Counted from the stretch's first letter, positions 1-9,913 are shown. The stretch is DNA of 64,000 nucleotides from Nostoc piscinale CENA21 (GCF_001298445.1 NZ_CP012036.1:667267-731266), one strand, 5' to 3'. Program-made: numbers and translations. Notes: generated by a model not told the origin, from the sequence alone.

Positions 1-289
1 AGTAGGCAAGTGCCTGACACCAGTAAATTAAAGCAGGTTTATCAAACCTAGTCACACCATTGAAAAACGGTGTAATCCAATCACCAGTGACAAACATTTG
101 TCGGGATGCTTCCGCAAACAGTGGTTCTGTTTCATCCACTAAGCCAACATTGCCTAAATTCCACCCATAGCCTATCCAACCAATCAGCATCAACCACAAA
201 ACTGATAAAGTCACTACTAGAGATGGACGCTGTGCTATCTTGTTGAACCATCGGTCAACAACGTGGAAAGTACTCAATTTCATCCTCAT
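1..289 (-). CDS. GT39 (ArnT/PMT-like) glycosyltransferase, N-terminal part
   Basis: Partial gene cut by the window edge; only the first ~96 residues are visible, read on the minus strand from ATG at 289 (an alternative ATG is at 283). After a short cytoplasmic start there is one hydrophobic segment, then the segment LVDETEPLFAEASRQM followed by TGDWITPFFNG and RFDKPALIYW. In family-39 glycosyltransferases (ArnT, PMT, related cyanobacterial membrane enzymes) this is the first periplasmic loop, with the DE/E acidic residues for metal and lipid-phosphate-sugar binding and the FDKPPL-like signature. These enzymes move a sugar from a polyprenyl-phosphate donor to a lipid or protein outside the inner membrane. 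The acceptor cannot be told from this fragment. No other gene is linked to it; a strong hairpin repeat lies upstream. Confidence 0.8.
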   Translation of the reverse strand, partial: MRMKLSTFHVVDRWFNKIAQRPSLVVTLSVLWLMLIGWIGYGWNLGNVGLVDETEPLFAEASRQMFVTGDWITPFFNGVTRFDKPALIYWCQALAY

Positions 290-392
290 TTGTGGTTATT
301 TGTCAATAGTTATGAGTCAACAGTCAACAGTCAATAGTTATTAGTCGTTAAAAAGAGGGATTTTGTTCTTAACAGGGAACAGTGAATGGCTC

Positions 393-425
393 AGATCCCC
401 GATTTCTTGAAGAAATCGGGGATCT
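393..425. repeat. perfect 15-16 bp inverted repeat (hairpin)
   Basis: The arms AGATCCCCGATTTCTT and AGAAATCGGGGATCT are complementary with almost no loop, giving a very stable stem in the gap between two minus-strand genes. There is no T-run behind it. It resembles dispersed palindromic repeats seen in Nostoc-type genomes; a terminator-like role for the lipoprotein gene ending at 483 is possible. Confidence 0.6.
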
Positions 426-482
426 AGCAACACCAAACAGTCATCAACTAAACACTATCATTTATAGACTATCGACTTTTGA

Positions 483-1109
483 CTATGGACTAAGTACCAA
501 CAGCCATTCTTTCGTTTCAGCATTCCAAGTTGGTAAGGAACTTTCCCCCACAACATAAGGCCCCCAGTAGCGTCGAGAACCATCCTGAGCAAACGCGACT
601 AAAATATCTCCTTTTTCTAGCTTCAGATTGCCATTAGGTAAAGAAAGCAGCAAACCTTTACTACTGCCTTCTTGTGGTGCAAAATCCCAATGGGCAGGAA
701 TATCACTCTTACTACTAGTTGGGCTTTTACCTTTTAATTGCCTTGCTAACAAAGCTAGACGCACAGGCTGATCAGTTTGATTACTCATCCGCAAAGTACC
801 TTGGTTTTTGGCATTACCAGCCCCGTTCGGACGATTAACTAAAATAGCCTCGACTTGGCTAGTGCTTGGTTCTACTTGGTTAATTGGTATTGTTGTATTA
901 TTAGAAACATTTGTCGGAGTAGTTGTAGCATCTAAAATTGGCAATTCTGAATCTCTGTTTGACTGCGAGGTATTAGTAGATGCTGTATCAGATGTATCAG
1001 GATTTGTAGTCTCAAATGACACACTTAAATCTAAACATCCCATCAGCAAGCCAAGCAGCCCCAAGCTCAAAGCCGTAATAGCAGCCTTACGATACACCTG
1101 AGATTTCAT
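483..1109 (-). CDS. putative lipoprotein, unknown function
   Basis: This 208-residue protein starts with a charged N-terminus, a hydrophobic stretch and a lipobox LMGC (Cys25), so it is predicted to be exported and lipid-anchored. A Thr/Asn/Ser-rich linker follows (about residues 30-90). The C-terminal ~115 residues form the only folded-looking part, with the segments NRPNGAGNAKNQGTLRMSNQ and RRYWGPYVVG. I do not recognise a named family; cyanobacteria carry many such conserved lipoproteins. It stands alone, facing away from the Ycf20 gene. The start at 1109 is chosen because it gives a complete signal sequence. Confidence 0.6.
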   Translation of the reverse strand: MKSQVYRKAAITALSLGLLGLLMGCLDLSVSFETTNPDTSDTASTNTSQSNRDSELPILDATTTPTNVSNNTTIPINQVEPSTSQVEAILVNRPNGAGNAKNQGTLRMSNQTDQPVRLALLARQLKGKSPTSSKSDIPAHWDFAPQEGSSKGLLLSLPNGNLKLEKGDILVAFAQDGSRRYWGPYVVGESSLPTWNAETKEWLLVLSP

Positions 1110-1638
1110 TTTGATATTTGTTAGAAATAATTATTTGTTTAGTCTTGGCCAAATCTTAGCCTATTCTCTACCTTGAGGAAGAAAGAAATTTGCTGACTTG
1201 TCTACAATAGATTCTCGTGAAATGGCGTGATGTAATGTATCCTACTTATCATTTATCTGAAATCACCCTTGGCATGAATGATTACTTTAATTTTACTGAA
1301 AAACGCTGGCTATATGTGATTGTTCCGTGAATTTTTCCCGTGGGTTCTCAATTTTAAGCAAATGATATTACATAAATATAAATATGAAACAGTATAATTA
1401 CATATAAAAGTTATTTACTGGGGCGTAATCTGAACAACAAGATGTCTATTGTTAAATCCTGAGAGATTTGGGAGAAAAAATATTTACATTTTTTAACAAT
1501 TCCTGATTTAGGATGGCAGACTTGTTCTATTCAGCCTTTATTCCTTCCCACTCCGACTCCCTACTCCCTGACTATGAGGAAATCAAACCGGATTCCGATA
1601 ATATTCAATTAATCTGAATAATTGAGAATGTTTGATAA
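1110..1638. other. 529-bp divergent intergenic region
   Basis: AT-rich spacer between the lipoprotein gene (minus) and the Ycf20 gene (plus), so it must hold both promoters. I see no ORF with coding character, no tRNA and no strong hairpin. Near 1540-1575 there is a pyrimidine-rich stretch (TCCCACTCCGACTCCCTACTCCCTGACT) of the degenerate heptamer type found elsewhere in the window. Confidence 0.5.
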
Positions 1639-1971
1639 ATGCAAAATACTCGAATTAATAATTTATTAGATGCTATTGCTAGTAGTCTCAGACAAATATT
1701 TCGGAATCCTTGGCGTAGATTATCGCTATTAATTATTAGTTTTTTGTTTGGCTTTTTCTTAGGCACAGCTATTTCGACAATAGCAGGACAAAAAGCAGAA
1801 TTAGATATTTTTGTCGCCGCATTTTTAGTGATGTTAACCGAGGTTACTAGCAGAATATTTTACAGTCGGGGCTTTTTTGCTAGAAGGGCGCTTTGGGTAG
1901 AATCTTTGAATATTCTCAAAGTAGGGTTTACTTACAGTTTGTTTGTGGAAGCCTTCAAGTTAGGCTCCTAG
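1639..1971 (+). CDS. Ycf20-like DUF565 membrane protein
   Basis: This 110-residue protein has the Ycf20/DUF565 pattern: a basic segment NPWRRLSLL, then hydrophobic FLFGFFLGTAISTIAGQ, and a second hydrophobic stretch ending in a basic region (FYSRG, ARRALWVE). Ycf20 is encoded in red-algal plastids and cyanobacteria. In the green alga Chlamydomonas a homologue affects non-photochemical quenching, but its biochemical role is unknown. It precedes the glycerate kinase by 37 nt on the same strand, so co-transcription is plausible. Confidence 0.75.
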   Translation: MQNTRINNLLDAIASSLRQIFRNPWRRLSLLIISFLFGFFLGTAISTIAGQKAELDIFVAAFLVMLTEVTSRIFYSRGFFARRALWVESLNILKVGFTYSLFVEAFKLGS

Positions 1972-2008
1972 AAAAATTTGTCATTGCTGCTTTTGAGGAA
2001 AATTATAG

Positions 2009-3052
2009 ATGTATTCTTGGCTGGGGGAAATTATAGCAGAGGAGATATCAGAGTTAACTTGGCAGCAAGCAAAAGCCGCAGCACTAGGTGATATATCAAG
2101 GGCGCAAGCGTTTGGGATCACATCAGCAAATGTGGATATGATGATCCAAGCCCGATCGCAGTTACTCAAATCTGTACTGCCAGATTTTCGGCAATTTTAC
2201 CGAACTAACTTACGTGCCAACTATGAAGCCATGTTAGTGGTGTTGTGGGATTTATGGCTACCTCTGGGAATGAAATTAGCTGCACACCGTCAAAGCCTCA
2301 ACCGTCCTTTGATTCAAGGAATTTTAGGAGTCCAAGGGACAGGTAAAACTACTATGTGCCAAGTTTTATCCTTAATTCTCCAAAAGTTGGGATACCGCAG
2401 TTTAAGTTGGTCATTAGATGACTTATATAAAACTTACAGCGATCGCTTAATTTTATTACAGCAAGACCCCCGCTTGAGTTGGCGGGGGCCACCAGGAACC
2501 CATGATGTAGATTTGGGGTTAAATGTTTTAGAACAAATTCGTCAAGGCGAAACTTCGGTTACTGTTCCTCGGTTTGAGAAATCCCTTTATGCAGGTGCAG
2601 GCGATCGCACCACTCCCGAAATTGTTACCAATATAGATATCGTATTATTTGAAGGTTGGTTTGTCGGTGTAAGACCCATCGACCCCAAAGCATTTGAGAA
2701 CACGCCGCCACCAATAATTACCGATACAGACAAAGTATTTGCTCGTGATATGAATCAGCAACTGAGCAATTATCTGCCATTGTGGGATTGCTTAGATAGT
2801 TTGATTTTGTTGTATCCTACCGATTATCGCAGTTCCTTAACATGGCGCAAGCAAGCAGAACAACAGATGGTAGCAGCTGGTAAATCAGGAATGAGTGACT
2901 CACAGATTGAAGAATTTGTCAATTATTTTTGGCGATCGCTCCATCCAGAATTATTCCTCAAACCGATGCTGCGATCGCCTTCAGTTGCTGATGTGGTAAT
3001 TGAAATTTCTCCAGACCGGACTTTTGGGGCAGTTTACCAAACTGAGTGCTGA
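2009..3052 (+). CDS. D-glycerate 3-kinase (plant/cyanobacterial GLYK type)
   Basis: The enzyme phosphorylates D-glycerate to 3-phosphoglycerate with ATP, the last step of the photorespiratory 2-phosphoglycolate cycle, in the cytoplasm. The 347-residue protein has a helical N-terminal region and a P-loop at residues 107-115 (GVQGTGKTT). It then has the SLDDLY segment, the WRGPPGTHDVDLG segment and the FEGWFVGVRP segment, which are typical of the GLYK branch of P-loop kinases related to phosphoribulokinase and uridine kinase. Length fits the family. The 3' end runs into a TGAGTGC short tandem repeat. Assignment rests on recognised motifs, not on an alignment. Confidence 0.85.
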   Translation: MYSWLGEIIAEEISELTWQQAKAAALGDISRAQAFGITSANVDMMIQARSQLLKSVLPDFRQFYRTNLRANYEAMLVVLWDLWLPLGMKLAAHRQSLNRPLIQGILGVQGTGKTTMCQVLSLILQKLGYRSLSWSLDDLYKTYSDRLILLQQDPRLSWRGPPGTHDVDLGLNVLEQIRQGETSVTVPRFEKSLYAGAGDRTTPEIVTNIDIVLFEGWFVGVRPIDPKAFENTPPPIITDTDKVFARDMNQQLSNYLPLWDCLDSLILLYPTDYRSSLTWRKQAEQQMVAAGKSGMSDSQIEEFVNYFWRSLHPELFLKPMLRSPSVADVVIEISPDRTFGAVYQTEC

Positions 3053-3141
3053 GTTTTGAGTGCTGAGTGCTGAGTAATAAACTATTTACTTTTGCCTTTT
3101 ACCTCCTGCCTCCTGCCTTCTGCCTTCTGCCTTCTGCCTCC
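3045..3141. repeat. heptanucleotide short tandem repeats (TGAGTGC and CTGCCTT types)
   Basis: Two blocks lie back to back between converging genes: TGAGTGC-type units at 3045-3076 and CTGCCTC/CTGCCTT units at 3104-3140. Such short tandem repeats are characteristic of heterocystous cyanobacterial genomes and accumulate at gene ends. Confidence 0.8.
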
Positions 3142-3152
3142 ATACAAAAATA

Positions 3153-4136
3153 TCATGCACCCCAACGGGGAAGCGAAAAATTAGCAGATACTTGCTTGGT
3201 AGACTGCCGAAAGCAATCGCGTCCCTCGATTTTGGCTTGATATAAAGCGCGATCAGCGGCAGAAATTATCTCTTGAAAGTCAGAACCAGGTTGAGGGATA
3301 TCCTCGGCGACACCAGCACTAATGGTTACATAACTACTAACTTGGGAATTGCAATGGGGAATTGCCAACTGCCGCACTACGGAGCAAATTTTGTCTGCCA
3401 AAATCATGGCTCCTTCAATCTCGGTTTTAGGTAGAATGACAGCAAATTCTTCACCACCATAACGAGCAACTAAATCGGCGGGACGTTTTACACTATCTTT
3501 GATAGCTTGTGCTACTTTTTGCAGACAGCGATCGCCCGCCCGATGTCCATAAGTATCGTTGTAAGATTTAAAGTAATCCACATCACATAAAATTAAAGAT
3601 AACGGTAATTGCTCTCGTGCCATCCGCTGCCACTCTTGGGAAAAATATTCTTCAAACTTTCTGCGGCTGGCAACTTGAGTTAAACCATCAATTGTGACTA
3701 ATCTTTGTAATTCTTGGTTAGCGGCTTCTAGTTGTTGTTGTAGCTGAGATTGTTGAATCAAGCGTTTGACTCGTTGACGCAACACAGGCCAGTGAATTGG
3801 TTTAGTAACATAATCAATTGCACCTGCATCAAAGGCATGGTCAACTGATTCTTGATCTTCCAATCCCGTAATCATTAATACTGGTGTATGCTTGCCTTGC
3901 TCGAAAGATTGCAACCGCAGACAACACTCAAATCCGTCCATACCGGGCATAATGGCATCTAGTAATACTATCTGGGGTTGCAGCTGCTCAAACAAAATTA
4001 ATGCTTCCACACCATCACGGGCTTCAGCGATTTGATAGCCTTCTCGCTCTAAAGCCAGTCGTAGTTGGGTACGGATAAACGGTTCATCGTCAACAATTAA
4101 AACTAGAGATTGGTTTTTTTGAAAGATGTTTGTCAC
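3153..4136 (-). CDS. response regulator with GGDEF diguanylate cyclase domain
   Basis: This 327-residue protein has a receiver domain (about 10-125; acidic pair D16/D17, phospho-acceptor D60, Lys112 in the TKP motif), a coiled-coil linker (about 125-148) and a GGDEF domain (about 150-315). The active-site motif is GGEEF at 227-231, and an RxxD inhibitory site (R218-D221) sits five residues before it. It should therefore make cyclic di-GMP from two GTP when phosphorylated, with product inhibition. The start codon overlaps the stop of the large hybrid kinase by 4 nt (ATGA), so the two are translationally coupled. The HPt domain ending that kinase is the likely phosphodonor. Confidence 0.93.
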   Translation of the reverse strand: MTNIFQKNQSLVLIVDDEPFIRTQLRLALEREGYQIAEARDGVEALILFEQLQPQIVLLDAIMPGMDGFECCLRLQSFEQGKHTPVLMITGLEDQESVDHAFDAGAIDYVTKPIHWPVLRQRVKRLIQQSQLQQQLEAANQELQRLVTIDGLTQVASRRKFEEYFSQEWQRMAREQLPLSLILCDVDYFKSYNDTYGHRAGDRCLQKVAQAIKDSVKRPADLVARYGGEEFAVILPKTEIEGAMILADKICSVVRQLAIPHCNSQVSSYVTISAGVAEDIPQPGSDFQEIISAADRALYQAKIEGRDCFRQSTKQVSANFSLPRWGA

Positions 4137-7100
4137 AATCCCGCCTCCAGTTCCACTTGCAATTCTGTTTTGACTTGCTCATACTCTTGCTGAAGTTGTG
4201 ACAAGATGTCTGCACATCCTGAAAAATCATAACTTCTGCCTTTAGCTTCTAACTGCTTGCACAGTTGGCTAAGATTGGTTGCGCCCACAGAAGCACTACT
4301 AGACTTGAGTTTGTGAGCAGTCTTCCACAAAGTTTCGGCTTCTTCAGTTACCACAGATGCTTGAATTTCTTGTATAAGTTTAGGGGCTTCGGAAAAATAA
4401 CAGTGCAGAAGTTCCGTTAATGCCACCTGATCTCCGGCTAACATCTGACGCAAAGATTGCAAAACTTTGTGATCAATTGCAGATATGTCTAAATTTGGTG
4501 TTTTGGGTTGGCGTGGACTGAAATTTTGGATTTGTCTTGCTGGTGCCTTAATTAATTTGCCGGGCTGACATTTACTCAGGGCTTGGACTAACTCTGCCAT
4601 TTGTATGGGTTTGCTGATGTAATCATTCATCCCCGCCGCCAAACAAGCTTCGCGATCGCCGCGCATCGCGTTGGCTGTAATCGCAATAATATAAGGACGA
4701 ATACTCGCTGCCCATTGCTGAGAAATAATTTTACTGGTTTCTAGTCCATCCATTTCTGGCATGTGAATATCCATCAACACTACATCATAGGGTTGACGTT
4801 GCAAGGCTTGAATCACTTCTCGCCCATCTGCCACCACATCTGCTTGGTAGCCCATTTTTTGCAACATCAATATTGCTACTTTCTGGTTTACTAAGCTATC
4901 TTCCGCCACTAAAATTCTCAGAGGGATTTTTTTAGCTAAATCAGCATCACACCCACAAGTCTGGGAATGAGTAGTATCGGCTAACAGCAAGCGATCGCCA
5001 CAAGTATGAGTCAAAATATAGTGGAGTTGGGATTGTTTGATTGGTTTAGTTAAACACACTACTAACCCCAGATCATCAAATTCTGCACTGAGTTCTGGCG
5101 AGCCTAAAGCAGTTAACAAAATTAAGGGCAGATTCTCTCCCCCAGGCTGCTGACGAATCGCCTGGGCTAGTTGAAGTCCGTCAATATTCGGTATCGGTAG
5201 ATCCAGAATGGCAACATCAAAATGAATTCCCTGGGCCAGCAAACCTAAAGCAGCCTCTCCAGATTCGGCAATGTATGTTTGCATTTGCCAGAACTGCACT
5301 TGCAAGCTGAGTATTTTACTGTTGGTAGGATGAGCATCCACAATTAACAACCGCTTACCAGCCAACTGAGTCAAAGCAGTTGTGATTTCTCGTGATGCGG
5401 CATCGGTTACAATTTTGCTGGTAATGGTGAAGTAGAAGGTAGAACCATCATCAAAGGAAGTGGCAGAAACAGGCTTGTTACTCTGCCATCCAGGATCGGG
5501 ATGACCACCAATACAGCCACGACTCTCCACCCATAAACTACCACTCATCATCTCACTCAGGCGTTGGCTAATCACTAGTCCCAGGCCTGTACCGCCGTAA
5601 AGTCTGGTCATTGAAGGGTCGGCCTGGGTGAAGGGTTGAAACAGCCGTGCCATTTTCTCTGGGGTGATGCCAATACCTGTATCTTGGATGCTAAAGAGAA
5701 TTGTGCAGCTAGTTTCCTGATGTTGAGTTTCTATGTGGTTGGCGTAGACAGAAAGTACAACTTCTCCTTGTTGAGTAAATTTAATGGCATTGTTGAGCAA
5801 ATTCATCAAAACTTGGCGCAAGCGGGTGATGTCACCAATGATTTGTGTGGGAACTTGGGGATGGATGAGGTAAATTAGTTCGATTTGTTTTTGGGCGGCT
5901 TTGGGCGCGAGGATATCGATGACTTGTTCAACACAAGCTTTTAAGTCAAAGGGTTTTTCTTCGAGTTCTAATCTGCCCGATTCGATTTTGGAGAAGTCAA
6001 GAATATCATTGATGATGGTAAGTAAAGCATCACCACTGGTATGCACTGTTTCTACAAAGTCGCGCTGCTGGGGAGTCAAGTCTGTGTCTAATAACAGTTC
6101 TGTCATCCCAATGACTGCATTCATAGGGGTGCGAATTTCATGACTCATCATGGCCAGGAATTCACTTTTGGCGCGGTTGGCGGCTTCGGCTTGACGTTTT
6201 GCTTGTTCTAGGGCAGAGTTTTTTAGGGAGAGTTCTTGGCGTTGGCGGGTTTCTTGTTCTAATAAATGGGCTTGAGCGAGGGCAATACCGACTTGGGCCG
6301 CTACGGCTTCTAGTAATTCAATTTCTGCGGTTGTCCATTGGCGAAAATAGCTGCACTGATGTAAGCCGATCGCACCGTTAGATTCTCCTTGATATGATGT
6401 GCGGACTGCTAACATGGACTTTAAGTTCATGTTACGACATATTTCTTGTGCTTGTTGAAGTAAAGGATCGGCATATACATTATCAGAAGCGATCGCTTTA
6501 TCCTCACGCATCATCTGTTCGGCATGGGGATTACCAATGACAGCAATTTCCACTGTTTCCTGACAAGTGTAGGTGGGAAAATTATTATACTCTGCAACCA
6601 AGGGTATGTGGGGTGTAGGTTCACTAATATAAGCGTGAATCAGGCAACGTTCCACTTGAAATGCTTGGCCAATTTGGACGGCTGCGGTGGCAAAGATGGC
6701 TTTACTATCCAAACTTTGCCGGATTTGCTGGGTGATTTGTTTTAATAGCAGTGTTTGATGCAATTGTCGTTGCAAGGCTTGTTGGGCTAACACTCGTTCG
6801 GTGATGTCATGGTTAAAACTCACAATGGCAATGGGTTCGCCTTGTTCATCTTGTAAGAAAATCACTGTGGTTTCACAAATGCCTTGACCGCCATCTTTGC
6901 GGATAAATTCGATTTCCCCAGACCAACGACCATGTTGGTGAATATCTGGCAAAATCTGGGGTACTACTTTGGCAAAGGCGGCTGGTGTATACAAAATACT
7001 AGTGGTTTTGCCTAAAATTTCCGCTTTGCTATAGCCAAACATCCACTCAGCAGCACCGTTCCAGTCGATAATTTTGCCAGTTAAATCGGTGATGATTACG

Positions 7101-8836
7101 CCATCGTACATATTTTCAAAGATCAGGGCTTGGCGCTGTAAATTTAATTCGGCTTGTTTGCGATCGCTAATGTCGGTGTGAATGCCAATAAAATGAGTTA
7201 GCCTGCCAGTCTCGTCGTGAATTGGGGAAATACTCAATTCATTCCAAAATAAGCTGCCATCTTGGCGGTAGTTCCGCAACAAGACTTGGCAACTCTTACC
7301 TGTTTTCATCGATGCTTGCAGTTGTTGAATGGCTGGTTGTTGGGGATCTGTACCAGGCAAAAAGGCACAGTTATAGCCAATAATTTCTGTCGCACTATAG
7401 CCTGTGATCATTTCAAAGGCTGGGTTGACGTAGATAATTGGTTGATTGGGAAGTCTCGCATCTGCAATTGTAATCCCATCACTAGCGGCCGCTAAAGCAC
7501 GTTCCCGTAATCTCAATGTTTCTTCTACCAGTTTTAAATCGGTAATCTCAAACATAAACCCCCTAAGTATCACGGGGGTTCCAATGTTTTTGACCACATT
7601 CACAATGTTTCGCAACCACACAACTCGTCCATTGGTGGTTAACATTCGGTATTCAAATTCCCTGTTTTCTCCCTTGGCTACGGCTTCTTGGTAAATTCCC
7701 ATCGCTTGTTCTCGATCATGGGGATGCAGATGATTTAACCAAAAATTTTCTTGATACCATTCTTCGATGGGATAACCTAATAGAGTTTCTACCTGTGGCC
7801 CTACATAGATAAATCGCCAAGTTTTGATATCGAATTCCCAAGGAATGACTTTGACAGTTTCGAGTAATTCTCTGAGGTGGGTTTCACTGGCGCGTAAGGC
7901 AATTTCGGTTTTTTTCTGCTCAAAAATGCGGTTGGCTAGTTCTTGATTAATGCTGGCTATGTGCTGATTGCGTCGTTCACTACTTTGAGCAAAATAAATC
8001 AATAATGTTAATGTGCCAGCAATGATTAGCCCAGCAACTAAAACAACTAATAGCAGTGGCGATCGCAAGTTGGTCAATAATTCTAAAGAAGGATAAACTA
8101 CCAGTTGCCAGTTGACTCCATATAATTCCACACTGACTGTTTTTTGCCAATCTAATAGCTGTGCTGGTAATAAATTCTGTCCGTAAATTAACTTGCCATT
8201 CTCCAATATTTGAATTTGATAACCTTGGGGTAAATGCAATATTGAATTTATTAAGGATTGCACTTGAAAAACACCTACGATCAAGCCATCAAACTGCTCG
8301 CCAATCCACAGGGGTAAGTAAGCCAAAAATCCTGGCTTGCCTTCAAAAAACTCAAATGTTGGTGTAAAAATTGTTTGGCGGCTGTTGCGTGCTGTTTCTA
8401 GTGCTATGCGAATTTGAGGTGCTTGGCTGGTTGCTAAATTCTGGGCGATTTTATGACTGACTTCGGGTACAGTCCATTGCAGACGCAATAATGGCTCAAT
8501 CCATCCCAAGGCTTGATAGCCACCAAAATCTTGTATGTACGCGGCTGCTTCAGTTCGCCAATTTTTCCGATCTAAAGCCTCTTGCAGTTGCCAGTGTTTT
8601 CCCATGCGTTCTAGTGCCAGAATCCGCATATTTACTTGGGCAGTTAATTCGGTTTTAATGGCGATCGCTTGTTGTTGAACCATCTGCTGAATATGATATT
8701 GCTCCTCAACCACTAGCCTCTGCCAAAGTACAAATACTGCAATTGATACAACAATCCCCACTAGTAATGGCAGCAACTCTCGTTTGCTGAAAATTTCTCT
8801 TGCTGGAAATTGATGATATCTGTGCTGCCTAACCAC
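4133..8836 (-). CDS. CHASE-PAS-PAS-PAS-GAF hybrid histidine kinase with two receivers and HPt
   Basis: A 1567-residue membrane sensor. Two transmembrane segments (about 20-41 and 262-284) enclose a periplasmic CHASE-type sensor. Three PAS/PAC domains (about 315-690), a GAF domain (about 705-860), a HisKA domain with MSHEIRTPMNAVIGM, and an HATPase domain with the N, G1 and G2 boxes follow. Then come two receivers and a C-terminal HPt with the phospho-His in KTAHKLKSSSAS. The second receiver has the full set (EDS, LMDIHMPEMDG, SKPI). The first has VDAHPTNSK, so one of its two pocket acids is missing although its ILDLP aspartate remains. It forms a phosphorelay operon with the downstream REC-GGDEF gene, linking an external signal to cyclic di-GMP. 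The ligand is unknown. Confidence 0.92.
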   Translation of the reverse strand: MVRQHRYHQFPAREIFSKRELLPLLVGIVVSIAVFVLWQRLVVEEQYHIQQMVQQQAIAIKTELTAQVNMRILALERMGKHWQLQEALDRKNWRTEAAAYIQDFGGYQALGWIEPLLRLQWTVPEVSHKIAQNLATSQAPQIRIALETARNSRQTIFTPTFEFFEGKPGFLAYLPLWIGEQFDGLIVGVFQVQSLINSILHLPQGYQIQILENGKLIYGQNLLPAQLLDWQKTVSVELYGVNWQLVVYPSLELLTNLRSPLLLVVLVAGLIIAGTLTLLIYFAQSSERRNQHIASINQELANRIFEQKKTEIALRASETHLRELLETVKVIPWEFDIKTWRFIYVGPQVETLLGYPIEEWYQENFWLNHLHPHDREQAMGIYQEAVAKGENREFEYRMLTTNGRVVWLRNIVNVVKNIGTPVILRGFMFEITDLKLVEETLRLRERALAAASDGITIADARLPNQPIIYVNPAFEMITGYSATEIIGYNCAFLPGTDPQQPAIQQLQASMKTGKSCQVLLRNYRQDGSLFWNELSISPIHDETGRLTHFIGIHTDISDRKQAELNLQRQALIFENMYDGVIITDLTGKIIDWNGAAEWMFGYSKAEILGKTTSILYTPAAFAKVVPQILPDIHQHGRWSGEIEFIRKDGGQGICETTVIFLQDEQGEPIAIVSFNHDITERVLAQQALQRQLHQTLLLKQITQQIRQSLDSKAIFATAAVQIGQAFQVERCLIHAYISEPTPHIPLVAEYNNFPTYTCQETVEIAVIGNPHAEQMMREDKAIASDNVYADPLLQQAQEICRNMNLKSMLAVRTSYQGESNGAIGLHQCSYFRQWTTAEIELLEAVAAQVGIALAQAHLLEQETRQRQELSLKNSALEQAKRQAEAANRAKSEFLAMMSHEIRTPMNAVIGMTELLLDTDLTPQQRDFVETVHTSGDALLTIINDILDFSKIESGRLELEEKPFDLKACVEQVIDILAPKAAQKQIELIYLIHPQVPTQIIGDITRLRQVLMNLLNNAIKFTQQGEVVLSVYANHIETQHQETSCTILFSIQDTGIGITPEKMARLFQPFTQADPSMTRLYGGTGLGLVISQRLSEMMSGSLWVESRGCIGGHPDPGWQSNKPVSATSFDDGSTFYFTITSKIVTDAASREITTALTQLAGKRLLIVDAHPTNSKILSLQVQFWQMQTYIAESGEAALGLLAQGIHFDVAILDLPIPNIDGLQLAQAIRQQPGGENLPLILLTALGSPELSAEFDDLGLVVCLTKPIKQSQLHYILTHTCGDRLLLADTTHSQTCGCDADLAKKIPLRILVAEDSLVNQKVAILMLQKMGYQADVVADGREVIQALQRQPYDVVLMDIHMPEMDGLETSKIISQQWAASIRPYIIAITANAMRGDREACLAAGMNDYISKPIQMAELVQALSKCQPGKLIKAPARQIQNFSPRQPKTPNLDISAIDHKVLQSLRQMLAGDQVALTELLHCYFSEAPKLIQEIQASVVTEEAETLWKTAHKLKSSSASVGATNLSQLCKQLEAKGRSYDFSGCADILSQLQQEYEQVKTELQVELEAGL

Positions 8837-9913
8837 TTATTCATCCTCTAGCACTTTCAGCATTTGTTGGAATGATTATTACTGTTAATTAAAATTATGA
8901 ATATTTATTTTACAATATCGACATTTTTTTTAAATAGAACTTTTCTGTATTTTTGTAATTAAATAATTAAATTTTGCTTACATTTTTGATTCTAATTTCC
9001 CTTGAAAAAATAAAATAATTTATTTTGAATAAACAAATTTTAACAAAAGTTTATTATTTTCTGATATTTTTCATCTTTGTTAGAGTCAGCATTTTTGCAA
9101 CTCTATCATGTTGTTAACCATATATTTGACTAATTCCATCAATTAAACTGAGAAAATTGAGTTTATTAACTTGATAATTGCTGTTGAATTTAGCAAAAAA
9201 TGTGAATGACAAATTCAACATTCTAAAACCAAAATCAACGATACAAAATATTCTTGATGTCTAGCTCTACTACCAAATAATTTATTAAAGTATTCGTATT
9301 TATCATACCTAAATTTAAAGATTGTGAGTTAGAAAACATAACAATAAATTTTGTATTTAATTTTTAGCTTTTTACCTTATTACTTGGGAAAATACTGTAG
9401 CTTTAATAACAATATACATATAGGCATCCGGTTTGATTTCCGGATTTACTTGTGTAGGCGTAAGAATTCAGAAGTCATACCAATTCACAATTAGCAATTA
9501 AAAAACTTAGATTTAGCAAGGATTTTAGTTTTTCGTGAAATGGTATCAGAAGGAGGGAGTACGGTGGACTGGTTTCTCAGCGTAAAGGAGACAGTGCTGT
9601 GGTGAAGCAGTCTGATCTTAGGGGTTTTCCCTAGGAGGAACTGCTGAAAGGGTCTCCCACGCCAGTCGCTACAATGGAGGGAACCTCTCTTCGGGTGACG
9701 CTCCTGCGTCGCTATGGCTGCGCTAACACCACTTTGTTTATGCCGGGAAACCCATCCACCGCAAGTAGTTCAGTGCAACGCGCTGGTTCGACTTGAGGCA
9801 ACTGTCGTCAACTGCCGTTCAGAATCCAGAATATTTGGTAAATCAAGGTTTTTCTAGACTATGTGTCATTACACTGTGACCACTTCTGACTTCTGTATTA
9901 TGAATACTTACTT
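8837..9913. other. 1.1-kb intergenic region, AT-rich with a dispersed repeat
   Basis: 8837-9530 is very AT-rich, with no ORF of coding character; it must contain the promoter of the hybrid kinase. 9555-9825 holds a dispersed, structured repeat listed separately. The remainder, up to the end of selO at 9914, shows nothing I can name. Confidence 0.5.
9555..9825 (+). repeat. dispersed structured repeat, copy 1
   Basis: The first ~100 bp (9558-9658) match 21412-21513, including GTGAAGCAGTC and AGGAGGAACTGCTGAAAGGG. The last ~30 bp (9788-9818, GACTTGAGGCAACTGTCGTC) match the continuation of copy 2, but here about 130 bp are inserted between the two blocks. A 40-nt hairpin at 9606-9645 is conserved with a compensatory change relative to copy 2. 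There is no coding potential that I can support. Confidence 0.7.

Noticed and set aside
3045..3141. Possible CRISPR or tandem-repeat array
   Set aside because: Units are 7 bp with no spacers; these are the short tandem repeats typical of heterocystous cyanobacteria.
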